A DNA stretch of 64,000 nt from the NCBI GenBank assembly GCA_017983795.1, contig JAGOAS010000011.1:62001-126000 (forward strand), given 5' to 3'. A model generated the notes under the pieces. It was not told the origin of the DNA. It saw nothing but the letters and a program-made list of their open reading frames with translations, and searched no databases. This DNA is from Piscinibacter sp. (GTDB lineage Bacteria; Pseudomonadota; Gammaproteobacteria; Burkholderiales; Burkholderiaceae_C). Made by a program: the position numbers and the translations under genes. Of the stretch, positions 36,999 to 45,234 are shown piece after piece (the first letter of the stretch is position 1; every line of letters begins with the position of its first letter).

Positions 36999-38387
36999 AT
37001 GGCTCTGGACATCGTGATCATGGCCGCGGGCAAGGGAACCCGCATGAAATCGGCCCGGCCCAAGGTGCTGCACCGCCTGGCCGGGCGCAGTCTACTTCAG
37101 CATGTCGTCGACACCGCCGCGACGCTGAAGGCCGATCGCACCGTGGCGATCACCGGCCACGGCGCCGCGCAGGTCGAGGCCGCCTTCGCCGGCGCCGGCC
37201 TCGCCTTCGTGCGCCAGGAGCCGCAGCTGGGCACCGGCCACGCGGTGCAGCAGGCCGTGCCGCAGCTGCACGACGAAGGCACCACGCTGATCCTCAACGG
37301 CGACGTGCCCCTGATCGAGGCCGACACGCTGGCCAAGCTCGTGCACGCCTGCGGCGGCAAGTCGCTCGCGCTGCTGACCGTGGTGCTCGACGACCCCACG
37401 GGCTACGGCCGCATCGTGCGCAGCGGCGATTCGGTGGGCGGCCTGGTCGAGGCGATCGTCGAGCACAAGGACGCCAACGAGGCGCAGCGCCGCATCCGCG
37501 AGGTCTACACCGGCGTGATGGCCGCGCCCACGGCGCTGCTCAAGCGCTGGCTCGCCAACCTGAAGAACGACAACGCGCAGAAGGAGTACTACCTCACCGA
37601 CGTGGTCGCGATGGCGGTGGCCGAGCGCGTGCGCGTGGTGGCCACGCATGCGCACGACGAGACCGAGGTGCTGGGCATCAACAGCCCGGCGCAGCTGGCC
37701 GACCTGGAGCGCCGCTACCAGCGCCGCCAGGCCGATGCGCTGATGGAAGCCGGCGTGCGCCTGGCCGACCCGGGCCGCTTCGACCTGCGCGGCGAGCTCA
37801 CCTGCGGCCAGGACGTCGAGATCGACGTGAACTGCGTGTTCGAGGGCCGCGTCGAGCTGGGCAACAACGTGCGCATCGCCTCGCACTGCGTGATCCGCAA
37901 CTGCCGCATCGCCGACAACGCGGTGATCCATTCCTTCACGCACATCGACGGCGAGGCGCTGGGCGCGCGCGTCGGCGCGGGCGCGCTGGTCGGCCCCTTC
38001 GCGCGGCTGCGCCCCGGCGCCGAGCTGGCCGAGGAGGTGCACATCGGCAACTTCGTCGAGGTGAAGAACTCCACGCTGGCGCGCGGCGCCAAGGCCAACC
38101 ATCTCGCCTACCTGGGCGACGCCACGGTGGGCGAACGCGTCAACTACGGCGCCGGCAGCATCACCGCCAACTACGACGGCGCCAACAAGCACCGCACCGT
38201 GCTCGGCGACGACGTGCACGTGGGCAGCAACTGCGTGCTGGTGGCGCCGATCACGGTGGGCGCGGGCGCGACCATCGGCGCCGGCTCGACGGTCTCCAAG
38301 GACGTGCCGCCCGGCCAGCTGACCGTGGCGCGCGCCAAGGCGGCTTCGCTGCCGGGCTGGACGCGCCCGCTCAAGGCGAAGAAGTAG
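36999..38387 (+). CDS. glmU: Bifunctional UDP-GlcNAc pyrophosphorylase / glucosamine-1-phosphate acetyltransferase
   Basis: A 462-residue two-domain enzyme making UDP-N-acetylglucosamine for wall and LPS. The N-terminal uridyltransferase has MAAGKGTRMKS (8-18), QLGTGHAVQQA and LNGDVPLI. From about residue 250 the left-handed beta-helix acetyltransferase has hexapeptide repeats and GNFVEVKNSTLARGAKANHL, then NYGAGSITANYDG. The 3' end overlaps the convergent GGDEF-EAL gene by 17 bases. glmS is not in the window. Confidence 0.96.
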   Translation: MALDIVIMAAGKGTRMKSARPKVLHRLAGRSLLQHVVDTAATLKADRTVAITGHGAAQVEAAFAGAGLAFVRQEPQLGTGHAVQQAVPQLHDEGTTLILNGDVPLIEADTLAKLVHACGGKSLALLTVVLDDPTGYGRIVRSGDSVGGLVEAIVEHKDANEAQRRIREVYTGVMAAPTALLKRWLANLKNDNAQKEYYLTDVVAMAVAERVRVVATHAHDETEVLGINSPAQLADLERRYQRRQADALMEAGVRLADPGRFDLRGELTCGQDVEIDVNCVFEGRVELGNNVRIASHCVIRNCRIADNAVIHSFTHIDGEALGARVGAGALVGPFARLRPGAELAEEVHIGNFVEVKNSTLARGAKANHLAYLGDATVGERVNYGAGSITANYDGANKHRTVLGDDVHVGSNCVLVAPITVGAGATIGAGSTVSKDVPPGQLTVARAKAASLPGWTRPLKAKK

Positions 38388-40818
38388 CCGCGCCGCGCTC
38401 GGCCGCGCGGCGCTGGCGCGCCCAGTCCTCGAAGGCGGCCAGCGGCATCGGTGGCCCGATCAGCAGGCCCTGCACCTGGTCGCAGCCCTGGCGCAGCAGG
38501 AAGGCGCGCTGCGCCTCGGTCTCGACGCCTTCGGCGGTGACGGTCATGCCCAGGCTCAGCCCGAGCTGCACGATGGCGCGCGTGATCGCCGCCGAGTCGC
38601 GGTTGTCGGGCAGGTCGTGCACGAAGGAGCGGTCGATCTTGATCTTGTCGATCGGCAGTTCCTTGAGGTGGCCGAGCGACGAATAGCCGGTGCCGAAATC
38701 GTCCACCGAGATGCCCAGGCCCATGGCCTTGAGGCGCAGCAGACGGTGCTTCACCTCGCCGATGTCGTCCATCAGCATGCGTTCGGTGAGCTCGAGCTCG
38801 ATCAGGCGCGCGGCGCGCGCCGCATCGCCGTCGTCGGCCAGCACCTGCGCCACCGCTTCCACGAAGCCGACCGACTGGAACTGCACCGTCGAGAGGTTCA
38901 CCGCCACCGGCGCCACGGCCAGTCCCTGCGCGTCCCAGCGCAGCGCGCAGCGCGCCGCTTCGGTCAGCGCCCACTGGCCGATCGCCAGCATCAGGCGCTG
39001 GCGCTCGGCCACCGGGATGAACTGGTCGGGCAGCAGCAGGCCGCGCTCGGGGTGGTTCCAGCGCAGCAGCGCCTCGCAGCTGACCAGCACGCCGTCGCGC
39101 AGACGCAGCTGCGGCTGGAAGTAGAGCTCGAACTCGCCGCGCTCGAGCGCGTGCGCGAGCTGGCCCTCGAGCACCAGCGCGGCGTAGGCGCTGTCGGCGA
39201 TGCCGCGGTCGAAGAACTGGTGGTTGGCACGGCCCTTGGACTTGGCCAGGTACATCGCGCTGTCGGCGTTCTTGATCAGCTCGTCGGGCGTGCCGGCGTC
39301 GCCGGGGAAGAAGGCCACGCCGATCGACGGCGTCACCGAGATCGGCCGGCCCTCGGCGTTGACCGGCACCTCGATCGCGGCGAGCAGCTTGCGCGCCACC
39401 TCGTCGACGTCGTCGCGCTGCTGCTCGCGCGAGGGGCCGCCGTGCAGCAGCACCATGAACTCGTCGCCGCCGAAGCGCGCCACCACGTCGGTGGCGCGCA
39501 GGCTGGCGAGGATGCGCGCCGCGACGGTGCGCAGCAGCGTGTCGCCGACCAGGTGGCCGAGCGAATCGTTGACGCGCTTGAAGTGGTCGAGGTCGATGAA
39601 CAGCAGCGCCAGCCGCGTGCCTTCGGCCTCGGCCGCCACCATGTGCTGCTGCAGCTGCTCCATGAACGACATGCGGTTGGGCAGGCCGGTCAGCGCGTCG
39701 TGGTGGGCGAGGTGGTGGATGCGCGCCTGCGCGGCCTGGCGGTCGCGGATGTCGCGCACGATGGTCATGCGCAGCCGCTCGCCGTTGCGCAGCATGGTGC
39801 GTACGATGAACTCGACGGCGATGCGCCGGCCCGCCTTGTCGACCACCGCCGTCTCGTAGCTGATCTCCTGCCCGGCCTGCATCACGGCCGTCACGCGCGG
39901 CACCTGGTCGGGCGCGACGAAATCCAGCGCCGGCCGGCCGCGCAGCTCCTCCAGCGTGTAGCCGATCAGCGCGCACAGCGGCGGGTTGGCGTCGGTGATG
40001 ACGCCGTCCTTGTGGAAGACGATGCCCTCGGCGCTGGCGTGCAGGAACTTGGCGAGCCGCTCCTCCGACTCGCGCACCGCGCGCTCGGCCAGGCGATGCC
40101 GCGTGATGTCGGAGATCAGCACGAAGCAGCCCACCGTGTCGCCGCCCTCGCCCACGTGCGGCAGCAGGTTGACGTCGATGAAGCGGGTGCTGCCGTCGGG
40201 CTGCGCCAGCTCGCGCTCGTAGGCGGCCGGCTGCTGGAGGTGCAGCATCTGCTGCACGCGCGGCTCGATCTGCGCCGCAGCGTCGTTGCCGATCACCTCG
40301 GCGAAGGTCTTGCCGACGACGGCGCGCTCGTCGGTGCCGAAGGTGCGCGCGTAGGCCTTGTTGGCGAACTGGCACTGGAAGTCGCTGGCGCGGTAGTAGG
40401 CGATCAGCACCGGCACGTTGTCGGCCAGCAGGCGGAACAGCCGCGCCTGCTCGCGCGCTTCGGCCTCGGAGCGCTTGGCCGCGCTCGCGTCGTGCAGCAG
40501 GCACAGCCAGCGGCCGGCCTCGGCTTGCCAGTGCGCCGCCCACTCGACCCAGGCCGCACCCTCGCCCGCCGCGCTGCCCGAGACGAACAGCGCGGTGGCG
40601 AAATCGGCCGGCTGCGCGAGCTGCGCGAGCAGCCCGCGCCGGCTGTCGGCATCGAGCAGCTCCTGCCAGGCGCGGCCGAGCAGGTGCGCGGCATCACGCC
40701 GCGCGAAGGCGGCGAAGGCCGGGTTGACGTGCAGCGCGCTGCCCTGCGCATCGAGCAGCAGCACCGGGCCCGGCAGCGCGTCCCAGGCGGTGTGGTCGGC
40801 GCTGGCGTGGCGTGCCAT
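38371..40818 (-). CDS. PAS-GGDEF-EAL cyclic-di-GMP protein
   Basis: An 815-residue cytoplasmic protein. Three PAS-like domains (about 10-110, 125-250 and 255-370) precede a diguanylate cyclase with intact GGDEF at 450-454. A phosphodiesterase domain follows with EAL at 582-584 and the metal/catalytic segments VNLS, ELTERML, VDDFGTGYSSL, DKIKIDRSFV and AEGVETE. Both halves look active, so it may make or destroy cyclic di-GMP depending on PAS signals. No transmembrane helix is seen. It overlaps glmU tail-to-tail by 17 bases. Confidence 0.93.
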   Translation of the reverse strand: MARHASADHTAWDALPGPVLLLDAQGSALHVNPAFAAFARRDAAHLLGRAWQELLDADSRRGLLAQLAQPADFATALFVSGSAAGEGAAWVEWAAHWQAEAGRWLCLLHDASAAKRSEAEAREQARLFRLLADNVPVLIAYYRASDFQCQFANKAYARTFGTDERAVVGKTFAEVIGNDAAAQIEPRVQQMLHLQQPAAYERELAQPDGSTRFIDVNLLPHVGEGGDTVGCFVLISDITRHRLAERAVRESEERLAKFLHASAEGIVFHKDGVITDANPPLCALIGYTLEELRGRPALDFVAPDQVPRVTAVMQAGQEISYETAVVDKAGRRIAVEFIVRTMLRNGERLRMTIVRDIRDRQAAQARIHHLAHHDALTGLPNRMSFMEQLQQHMVAAEAEGTRLALLFIDLDHFKRVNDSLGHLVGDTLLRTVAARILASLRATDVVARFGGDEFMVLLHGGPSREQQRDDVDEVARKLLAAIEVPVNAEGRPISVTPSIGVAFFPGDAGTPDELIKNADSAMYLAKSKGRANHQFFDRGIADSAYAALVLEGQLAHALERGEFELYFQPQLRLRDGVLVSCEALLRWNHPERGLLLPDQFIPVAERQRLMLAIGQWALTEAARCALRWDAQGLAVAPVAVNLSTVQFQSVGFVEAVAQVLADDGDAARAARLIELELTERMLMDDIGEVKHRLLRLKAMGLGISVDDFGTGYSSLGHLKELPIDKIKIDRSFVHDLPDNRDSAAITRAIVQLGLSLGMTVTAEGVETEAQRAFLLRQGCDQVQGLLIGPPMPLAAFEDWARQRRAAERGAATSSP

Positions 40819-40821
40819 CGA

Positions 40822-41595
40822 TCAGGCCGCGGTCGACTTCAGCGTCTGCAGCGCAAGGCAGAGGTCGTCCCAGGCCTTGGCCTTGTCCTCGAGGTTCCGC
40901 AGCAGGTAGGCGGGGTGGTAGGTCACGATCAGCGGCACGCCCTGGTAGCGATGGACACGCCCGCGCAGCTTGCCGATCGGCTCGTGGCTGCGCAAGAGGC
41001 TCTGGACAGCGAAGCGCCCCATCGCCAGGATGATGCGCGGCTTGACCAGCTCCACCTGCCGGATCAGGAAGGGCTCGCATTGCGCGAGCTCCTCGGGCTC
41101 GGGGTTGCGGTTGCCCGGCGGTCGGCACTTCAGCGTATTGGCGATGAAGACCTGCTGCGCCGCATCGGCCTCGCCGCGCGTCAGGCCGACGGCGCGCAAC
41201 ATGTTGTCGAGCAGCTGGCCGGACTTGCCGACGAAGGGCTCGCCCTGGCGGTCTTCCTGCTCGCCGGGCGCTTCGCCGACGATCATCCAGTGCGCGCTCG
41301 TGTTGCCGACGCCGAAGACGGTCTGGCGCCGCCCTTCGCAGAGCTTGCAGGCGCGGCAGGCGACGACGGCCTCGCGCAGCGCGTCCCAGCCCATCGCCTC
41401 GACGCCGACGGCGCGGTCGCGCGCGGCGGGGGCCGCAGGCTCGGGCGCGGCCTGCGCCGCGCCCTCCCCCCGCTCGGCGGGGGGCCGGGGGGTGTCGTCA
41501 AGGCCACCCCGCAGGGGATCCGCCTGTGGCGGCTGCCACAGGCGGATTCCCATGGCCTCGAGCATCGCCTCCTGGCGCTCAGTCCAGCCCATCAC
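40822..41595 (-). CDS. Family-4 uracil-DNA glycosylase
   Basis: A 257-residue Fe-S uracil-DNA glycosylase. Cysteines C80, C83 and C86 in ACRACKLCEGRR and later CRPPGNRNPEPEELAQC are cluster ligands. GEAPGEQED at 108-116 is the active-site loop, and HPAYLL near residue 226 the second motif. An unusual low-complexity linker (about residues 17-60) contains a repeat element encoding LDDTPRPPAERGEG. The start overlaps rimI by 17 bases. It removes uracil from DNA. Confidence 0.9.
   Translation of the reverse strand: MMGWTERQEAMLEAMGIRLWQPPQADPLRGGLDDTPRPPAERGEGAAQAAPEPAAPAARDRAVGVEAMGWDALREAVVACRACKLCEGRRQTVFGVGNTSAHWMIVGEAPGEQEDRQGEPFVGKSGQLLDNMLRAVGLTRGEADAAQQVFIANTLKCRPPGNRNPEPEELAQCEPFLIRQVELVKPRIILAMGRFAVQSLLRSHEPIGKLRGRVHRYQGVPLIVTYHPAYLLRNLEDKAKAWDDLCLALQTLKSTAA
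41466..41547 (-). repeat. GC-rich triple-hairpin repeat inside the glycosylase gene
   Basis: CCCCCCG/CGGGGGG (41466-41472 and 41478-41484), CCCC-GCA-GGGG (41507-41517), and ATCCGCCTGTGGC / GCCACAGGCGGAT (41518-41530 and 41535-41547, 13-bp perfect stem with 4-base loop). The block is in frame and encodes the linker of the glycosylase. It looks like an inserted, dispersed hairpin element; copies elsewhere cannot be checked here. Confidence 0.5.
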
Positions 41596-42073
41596 CCGCC
41601 CCTTCGATGCCCAGGCTCATGACGACTGCATCCTCGCGCTTGCCGCGCGCGTCCGGGTAATAGCCCTTGCGCCGGCCGACCTCGGCGAAGCCGCGCCGGC
41701 GGTAGATGGCACGCGCGCGCTCGTTGCTCACGCGCACCTCGAGCCAGAGCTGGCGCGCACCGCGCTCGCGGCACAGCGCCTCGAGCGCATCGAGCATGAA
41801 GCGCCCGTGGCCCAGGTGCCAGGCGCGCGGCGCCACCGTGATGTTGAGCAGGTGCATCTCCTCGACGCCGGCCATCGCGACGAAGTAGCCGAGGATGGCG
41901 CCCTCGTCGTCGTAGAGCACGCGTGCGTCGTAGCCGGCCGCGAGCGAGTCGACGAAGTTGCCGTGGCTCCACGGGAACGGGTAGGCGCCCGCCTCGATGG
42001 CCATCACCGCATCGAGATGCAGCAGGCTCATCGGCAGCAGCAGTGGCTGCCGGGGCCGCGGCACCGCACTCAT
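41579..42073 (-). CDS. rimI: Ribosomal protein S18 alanine N-acetyltransferase
   Basis: A 164-residue GNAT acetyltransferase. AIEAGAYPFPWSHGNFVDSL near residue 25 is the RimI signature, then VEEMHLLNITVAP, the acetyl-CoA loop HLGHGRFMLDAL, and VSNERARAIYRRRGFAEVGRR. It acetylates the N-terminus of ribosomal protein S18. It is coupled to tsaB by an ATGA overlap, the usual pairing, and overlaps the glycosylase start by 17 bases. Confidence 0.93.
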   Translation of the reverse strand: MSAVPRPRQPLLLPMSLLHLDAVMAIEAGAYPFPWSHGNFVDSLAAGYDARVLYDDEGAILGYFVAMAGVEEMHLLNITVAPRAWHLGHGRFMLDALEALCRERGARQLWLEVRVSNERARAIYRRRGFAEVGRRKGYYPDARGKREDAVVMSLGIEGAGDGLD

Positions 42074-42786
42074 ACGGCCTCCCGCGCCCGCTGTGCCGCC
42101 TCGCGCTCGGCCGTGGTCTGCGCGACCTTGTCGCGCAGGTAGACCGGCAGCGCGAGCGCGGCGTCGACGGCAGCACCGTCGCGCCACGCCGCCTCGGCCA
42201 GGCGCGCCAGCGCCGCGGCACGCGAGCGCGTGGCGGGGCACCGCAGGGCGGTGCCGATGGCCAGCCGCTCGCCGAAGGCGTCGAGCGCCGAGCCGGCCAC
42301 GCAGCGCGGAGCCTCGCCCGCCCAACGCTGGTTCAGCTCCTCGGGCCGGCACAGCAGAGGCTCGATCACGGTCTGCCAACGCCCGCCCACGTGGCGGTAG
42401 TGCGCGGCATAGATCTCCTCCATGCGCGCGTCCATCGCCACCCAGCAATCGGCGGCTGCGTCGCCGAGCGCGTCGTATGCGTCCTGCGCCACCAGCAGCA
42501 GGCTGTCCAGCGCCAGCACCGGCCTGGCCGCGCCGAGCGCGAGGCCTTGCGCCACCGAACAGGCGCTGCGCAGGCCGGTGAAGGCGCCCGGCCCGCGGCC
42601 GAAGCCGATCGCGTCGACCTCCTGCAGGCGGCAGCCGGCGCGCTGCAGCAGCGCCGTCAGTTCGGGAAGCAGCCGCGCCGAGGCCAATGCACCGCCCTCG
42701 CCTTCGAAGACGAAGGTCGCGCCGTCGCGGCTCAGGGCGATGCACATCGCCTCGGTGGAGCTGTCGATGGCGAGCAGGCAGGTCAT
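42070..42786 (-). CDS. tsaB: tRNA t6A synthesis protein TsaB
   Basis: A 238-residue inactive ASKHA-fold partner of TsaD in threonylcarbamoyladenosine (t6A37) formation. LLAIDSSTEAMCIALS at the start, DAIGFGRGPGAFTGLRSACS near residue 62, and LALDSLLLVAQ are family signatures. It heads the tsaB-rimI-glycosylase operon. A Sua5-like gene for the first t6A step is also in this window at 47563. Confidence 0.93.
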   Translation of the reverse strand: MTCLLAIDSSTEAMCIALSRDGATFVFEGEGGALASARLLPELTALLQRAGCRLQEVDAIGFGRGPGAFTGLRSACSVAQGLALGAARPVLALDSLLLVAQDAYDALGDAAADCWVAMDARMEEIYAAHYRHVGGRWQTVIEPLLCRPEELNQRWAGEAPRCVAGSALDAFGERLAIGTALRCPATRSRAAALARLAEAAWRDGAAVDAALALPVYLRDKVAQTTAEREAAQRAREAV

Positions 42787-42845
42787 GCCGGCCAGTGTAG
42801 GTCAAGCCCTGTGGCGGCCCGGGGCGCATGCGATCATCGCGCGTC

Positions 42846-44294
42846 ATGCTTTCCACGACTTTGCTGCGGCTGGCCACCGCCTCGCTGCTCGCCGCGGCAT
42901 CGGCCGCCGTCTCCGCCCGGCTCCCCGGCGAGGTGTATGCGGCACTCGACCGCGCCAAGCTGCCGCCCGACGCGGTCGTCGTCGTCGTCCAGGAGGCCGG
43001 CAGCACGCGCAACCGCCTCGCCTGGCGCGAGACGGCCGCCGTCAACCCGGCTTCGCTGACCAAGCTGCTCACCACCTACGCCGCGCTCGAGCTGCTCGGC
43101 CCGGCCTGGAGCTGGAACACGCCGGTGTGGCTGCACGGCACGGTGAACGACGGTGTGCTCGAAGGCAACCTGGTGATCAAGGGCGGCGGCGACCCCAAGC
43201 TGGTGCCCGAGCGCCTGTGGCTGCTGATGCGCCGCGTGCAGCAGCTCGGCGTGCGCGAGATCCACGGCGACATCGTGCTCGACCGCAGCGCCTTCAGCGT
43301 GCCCGAGCAGAACCCGGCCGAGTTCGACGGCGAGCCGCTGCGGCCCTACAACGTGCGCGCCGACGCGCTGCTGCTCGGCTACCGCTCGGTGCTGATCGGC
43401 TTCACGCCGGATGCGGCGCGCGGCCTCGCGCTGGTGAGCGTCGACCCGCCGCTGGCCGGCGTGAGCGCCGATGCGAGCGTGCCGCTCTCTGCCGGCGCCT
43501 GCAACGACTGGCGCGGCGAGCTGAAGGCCGATTTCAGCGACCCGCAGCGCCTGCGCCTGGCCGGCAGCTTCCCGGCCGCCTGCGGCGAGAAGACTTGGCC
43601 GCTCGCCTACGCCGAGCCGCGCCGCTACGACGAGCGGCTGCTGCTCGGCCTGTGGCGCGAGATGGGCGGCCGCATCACGGGCACGGTGCGCGAAGGCGCG
43701 GCGCCCGCCACGCCGCCGAGCTTCACCAGCACCTCGCCGGCGCTCGCCGAGGTGATCCGCGAGATCAACAAGTACAGCAACAACGTGATGGCGCAGCAGC
43801 TCTTCCTCACGCTGGGGCTGGCGCGCAATGGCAAGGGCACGCCCGAGGCCGCGCGCGAGGTGCTGCGGCGCTGGCTGGCCGAGCGCCTCGGCCGCCAGGG
43901 CGCCGAAGGCGTGGTGATCGACAACGGCTCCGGGCTCTCGCGCGAGACGCGCCTGTCGGCCCAGCAGCTCGCGCGCTTGCTGCAGTCGGCCTGGGGCAGC
44001 GCGGTGATGCCCGAGCTGATGGCCTCGCTGCCGGTTTCCGGCATCGACGGCACGCTGACTCGCTCCAAGGCACCGCCCGGCCGCGCGCACCTCAAGACCG
44101 GCTCGCTGCGCGACGTGGCCGGGGTGGCGGGCTATGTGCTCGCTTCCAGCGGGCGCCGCTACGTGGTGGTGGCGATCGTCAACCACCCGAACGCGAACGC
44201 GGCGCGCCCGGCGCTCGACGCGCTGGTGCAATGGGTGGTGCAGGACGCCGGCCTCACGGCGCCGGGTGCGGAACAGCAGGCGCAGCGCGAATGA
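42846..44294 (+). CDS. dacB: D-alanyl-D-alanine carboxypeptidase / endopeptidase (PBP4)
   Basis: A 482-residue periplasmic penicillin-binding protein of the S13 family. The signal peptide ends around AAVSA (residue 24). The catalytic S70-LT-K73, S311-N-N313 and K417-T-G419 are all present. It trims or cleaves peptidoglycan peptides. The start MLSTTLLRLATASLL is taken instead of an in-frame upstream codon because it gives a cleaner signal. Its stop overlaps the SemiSWEET start (ATGA). Confidence 0.93.
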   Translation: MLSTTLLRLATASLLAAASAAVSARLPGEVYAALDRAKLPPDAVVVVVQEAGSTRNRLAWRETAAVNPASLTKLLTTYAALELLGPAWSWNTPVWLHGTVNDGVLEGNLVIKGGGDPKLVPERLWLLMRRVQQLGVREIHGDIVLDRSAFSVPEQNPAEFDGEPLRPYNVRADALLLGYRSVLIGFTPDAARGLALVSVDPPLAGVSADASVPLSAGACNDWRGELKADFSDPQRLRLAGSFPAACGEKTWPLAYAEPRRYDERLLLGLWREMGGRITGTVREGAAPATPPSFTSTSPALAEVIREINKYSNNVMAQQLFLTLGLARNGKGTPEAAREVLRRWLAERLGRQGAEGVVIDNGSGLSRETRLSAQQLARLLQSAWGSAVMPELMASLPVSGIDGTLTRSKAPPGRAHLKTGSLRDVAGVAGYVLASSGRRYVVVAIVNHPNANAARPALDALVQWVVQDAGLTAPGAEQQAQRE

Positions 44295-44596
44295 CGAGCG
44301 CGGCCACCGTCACCGACTGGGTCGGCTACGTCGCCGCGACGCTGACCACGCTGTCCTTCGTGCCGCAGGCCTGGCACACCTTCCAGACGCGCGACGTGAG
44401 CGGCATCTCGCTGGGCATGTACAGCGCCTTCACGCTCGGTGTGCTGCTGTGGCTGGTCTACGGCGTGCTGCTGGGCGCGTGGCCGGTGATCATCGCCAAC
44501 GTGATCACGCTGGCGCTGGCCGCCTGCATCCTCGTGATGAAGCTGCTACACGGCCGCGCTGCGCATCAGAAGCGGTACGACAGGCCGAAGGAGTAG
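44291..44596 (+). CDS. SemiSWEET-like transporter
   Basis: A 101-residue membrane protein with one triple-helix MtN3/PQ-loop unit: WVGYVAATLTTLSFVPQAWH near residue 10, then SLGMYSAFTLGVLLWLVYGV, WPVIIANVITLALAACILV. SemiSWEETs dimerise to move sugars. It is coupled to dacB by ATGA, and its last 31 bases overlap the convergent ompW-like gene. Substrate unknown. Confidence 0.85.
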   Translation: MTSAATVTDWVGYVAATLTTLSFVPQAWHTFQTRDVSGISLGMYSAFTLGVLLWLVYGVLLGAWPVIIANVITLALAACILVMKLLHGRAAHQKRYDRPKE

Positions 44597-45207
44597 GTCA
44601 CCGGCCGGAAGTCGATCTCGGTGGTCAGCACCGTGGTGCCGGCCGCGACCAGCTTCGACTTGGTATCCACCCGCGCCACGCTGGCGAACAGGCCCCAGGT
44701 CTTGTCGAACGCGTAGTCCAGGCCGGCCTGCACGACCAGGCCGGTCGAATCCGACATCTTCACGTCGGGCGCGAGCTTGGACTTCACGCTGGTGAACTTG
44801 GTGTAGTTGATGCCGGCGCCGAGGTAGGGGCGGAAGCGGTCGCCGTCGCTGCCGAAGTGGTAGTTGAGGATCAGCGTCGGCGCCACGTTGCGCGCCGAGA
44901 GCACGTCGTCGCCCAGGAAGGCGACGCTGCCGGTGGCCTTGGCCTTGATCTTGGGCGGCACGCCGATCACCAGCTCGAGGCCGACGTTGGGCGTGAACAG
45001 GCGCTCGTAGGTGAACAGCAGCGTGGCCGCGTTGCCGGTCTCGGCGTCGGCGCCGGGCGGCACGCCGATGCCCTGGATGCCGTTGGTCTTCGAGTTCGTC
45101 GTGTACTCGATCACGCCGACCTTGAGGATGTTCTGCTGGGCCTGGGCCGCGCAAACGCTGCCGGCCGTCAGCACGGCGAGGGCGATCGCCTGGAGGGTGG
45201 GCTTCAT
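44566..45207 (-). CDS. OmpW-family outer-membrane protein, second copy
   Basis: A 213-residue beta-barrel protein. A signal peptide (SVCAAQAQ, about residue 24) is followed by the OmpW pattern: LLFTYERLFTPNVGLELVIG, ILNYHFGSDGDRFRPYLGAG and a terminal Phe after SFGLSYR. OmpW/AlkL proteins pass small hydrophobic molecules. It lies 27 bases downstream of a GDSL-type esterase gene and is probably co-transcribed with it, suggesting uptake of esters or lipids. GGGAGAA precedes the ATG. Confidence 0.87.
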   Translation of the reverse strand: MKPTLQAIALAVLTAGSVCAAQAQQNILKVGVIEYTTNSKTNGIQGIGVPPGADAETGNAATLLFTYERLFTPNVGLELVIGVPPKIKAKATGSVAFLGDDVLSARNVAPTLILNYHFGSDGDRFRPYLGAGINYTKFTSVKSKLAPDVKMSDSTGLVVQAGLDYAFDKTWGLFASVARVDTKSKLVAAGTTVLTTEIDFRPVTYSFGLSYRF

Positions 45208-45234
45208 GGAATGGTTCTCCCGAGGGCGTGCGGT

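Noticed and set aside
38617..41622. A 1001-codon plus-strand open frame opposite the GGDEF-EAL and glycosylase genes
   Set aside because: It is a mirror of conserved coding sequence on the minus strand and has no motif of its own.
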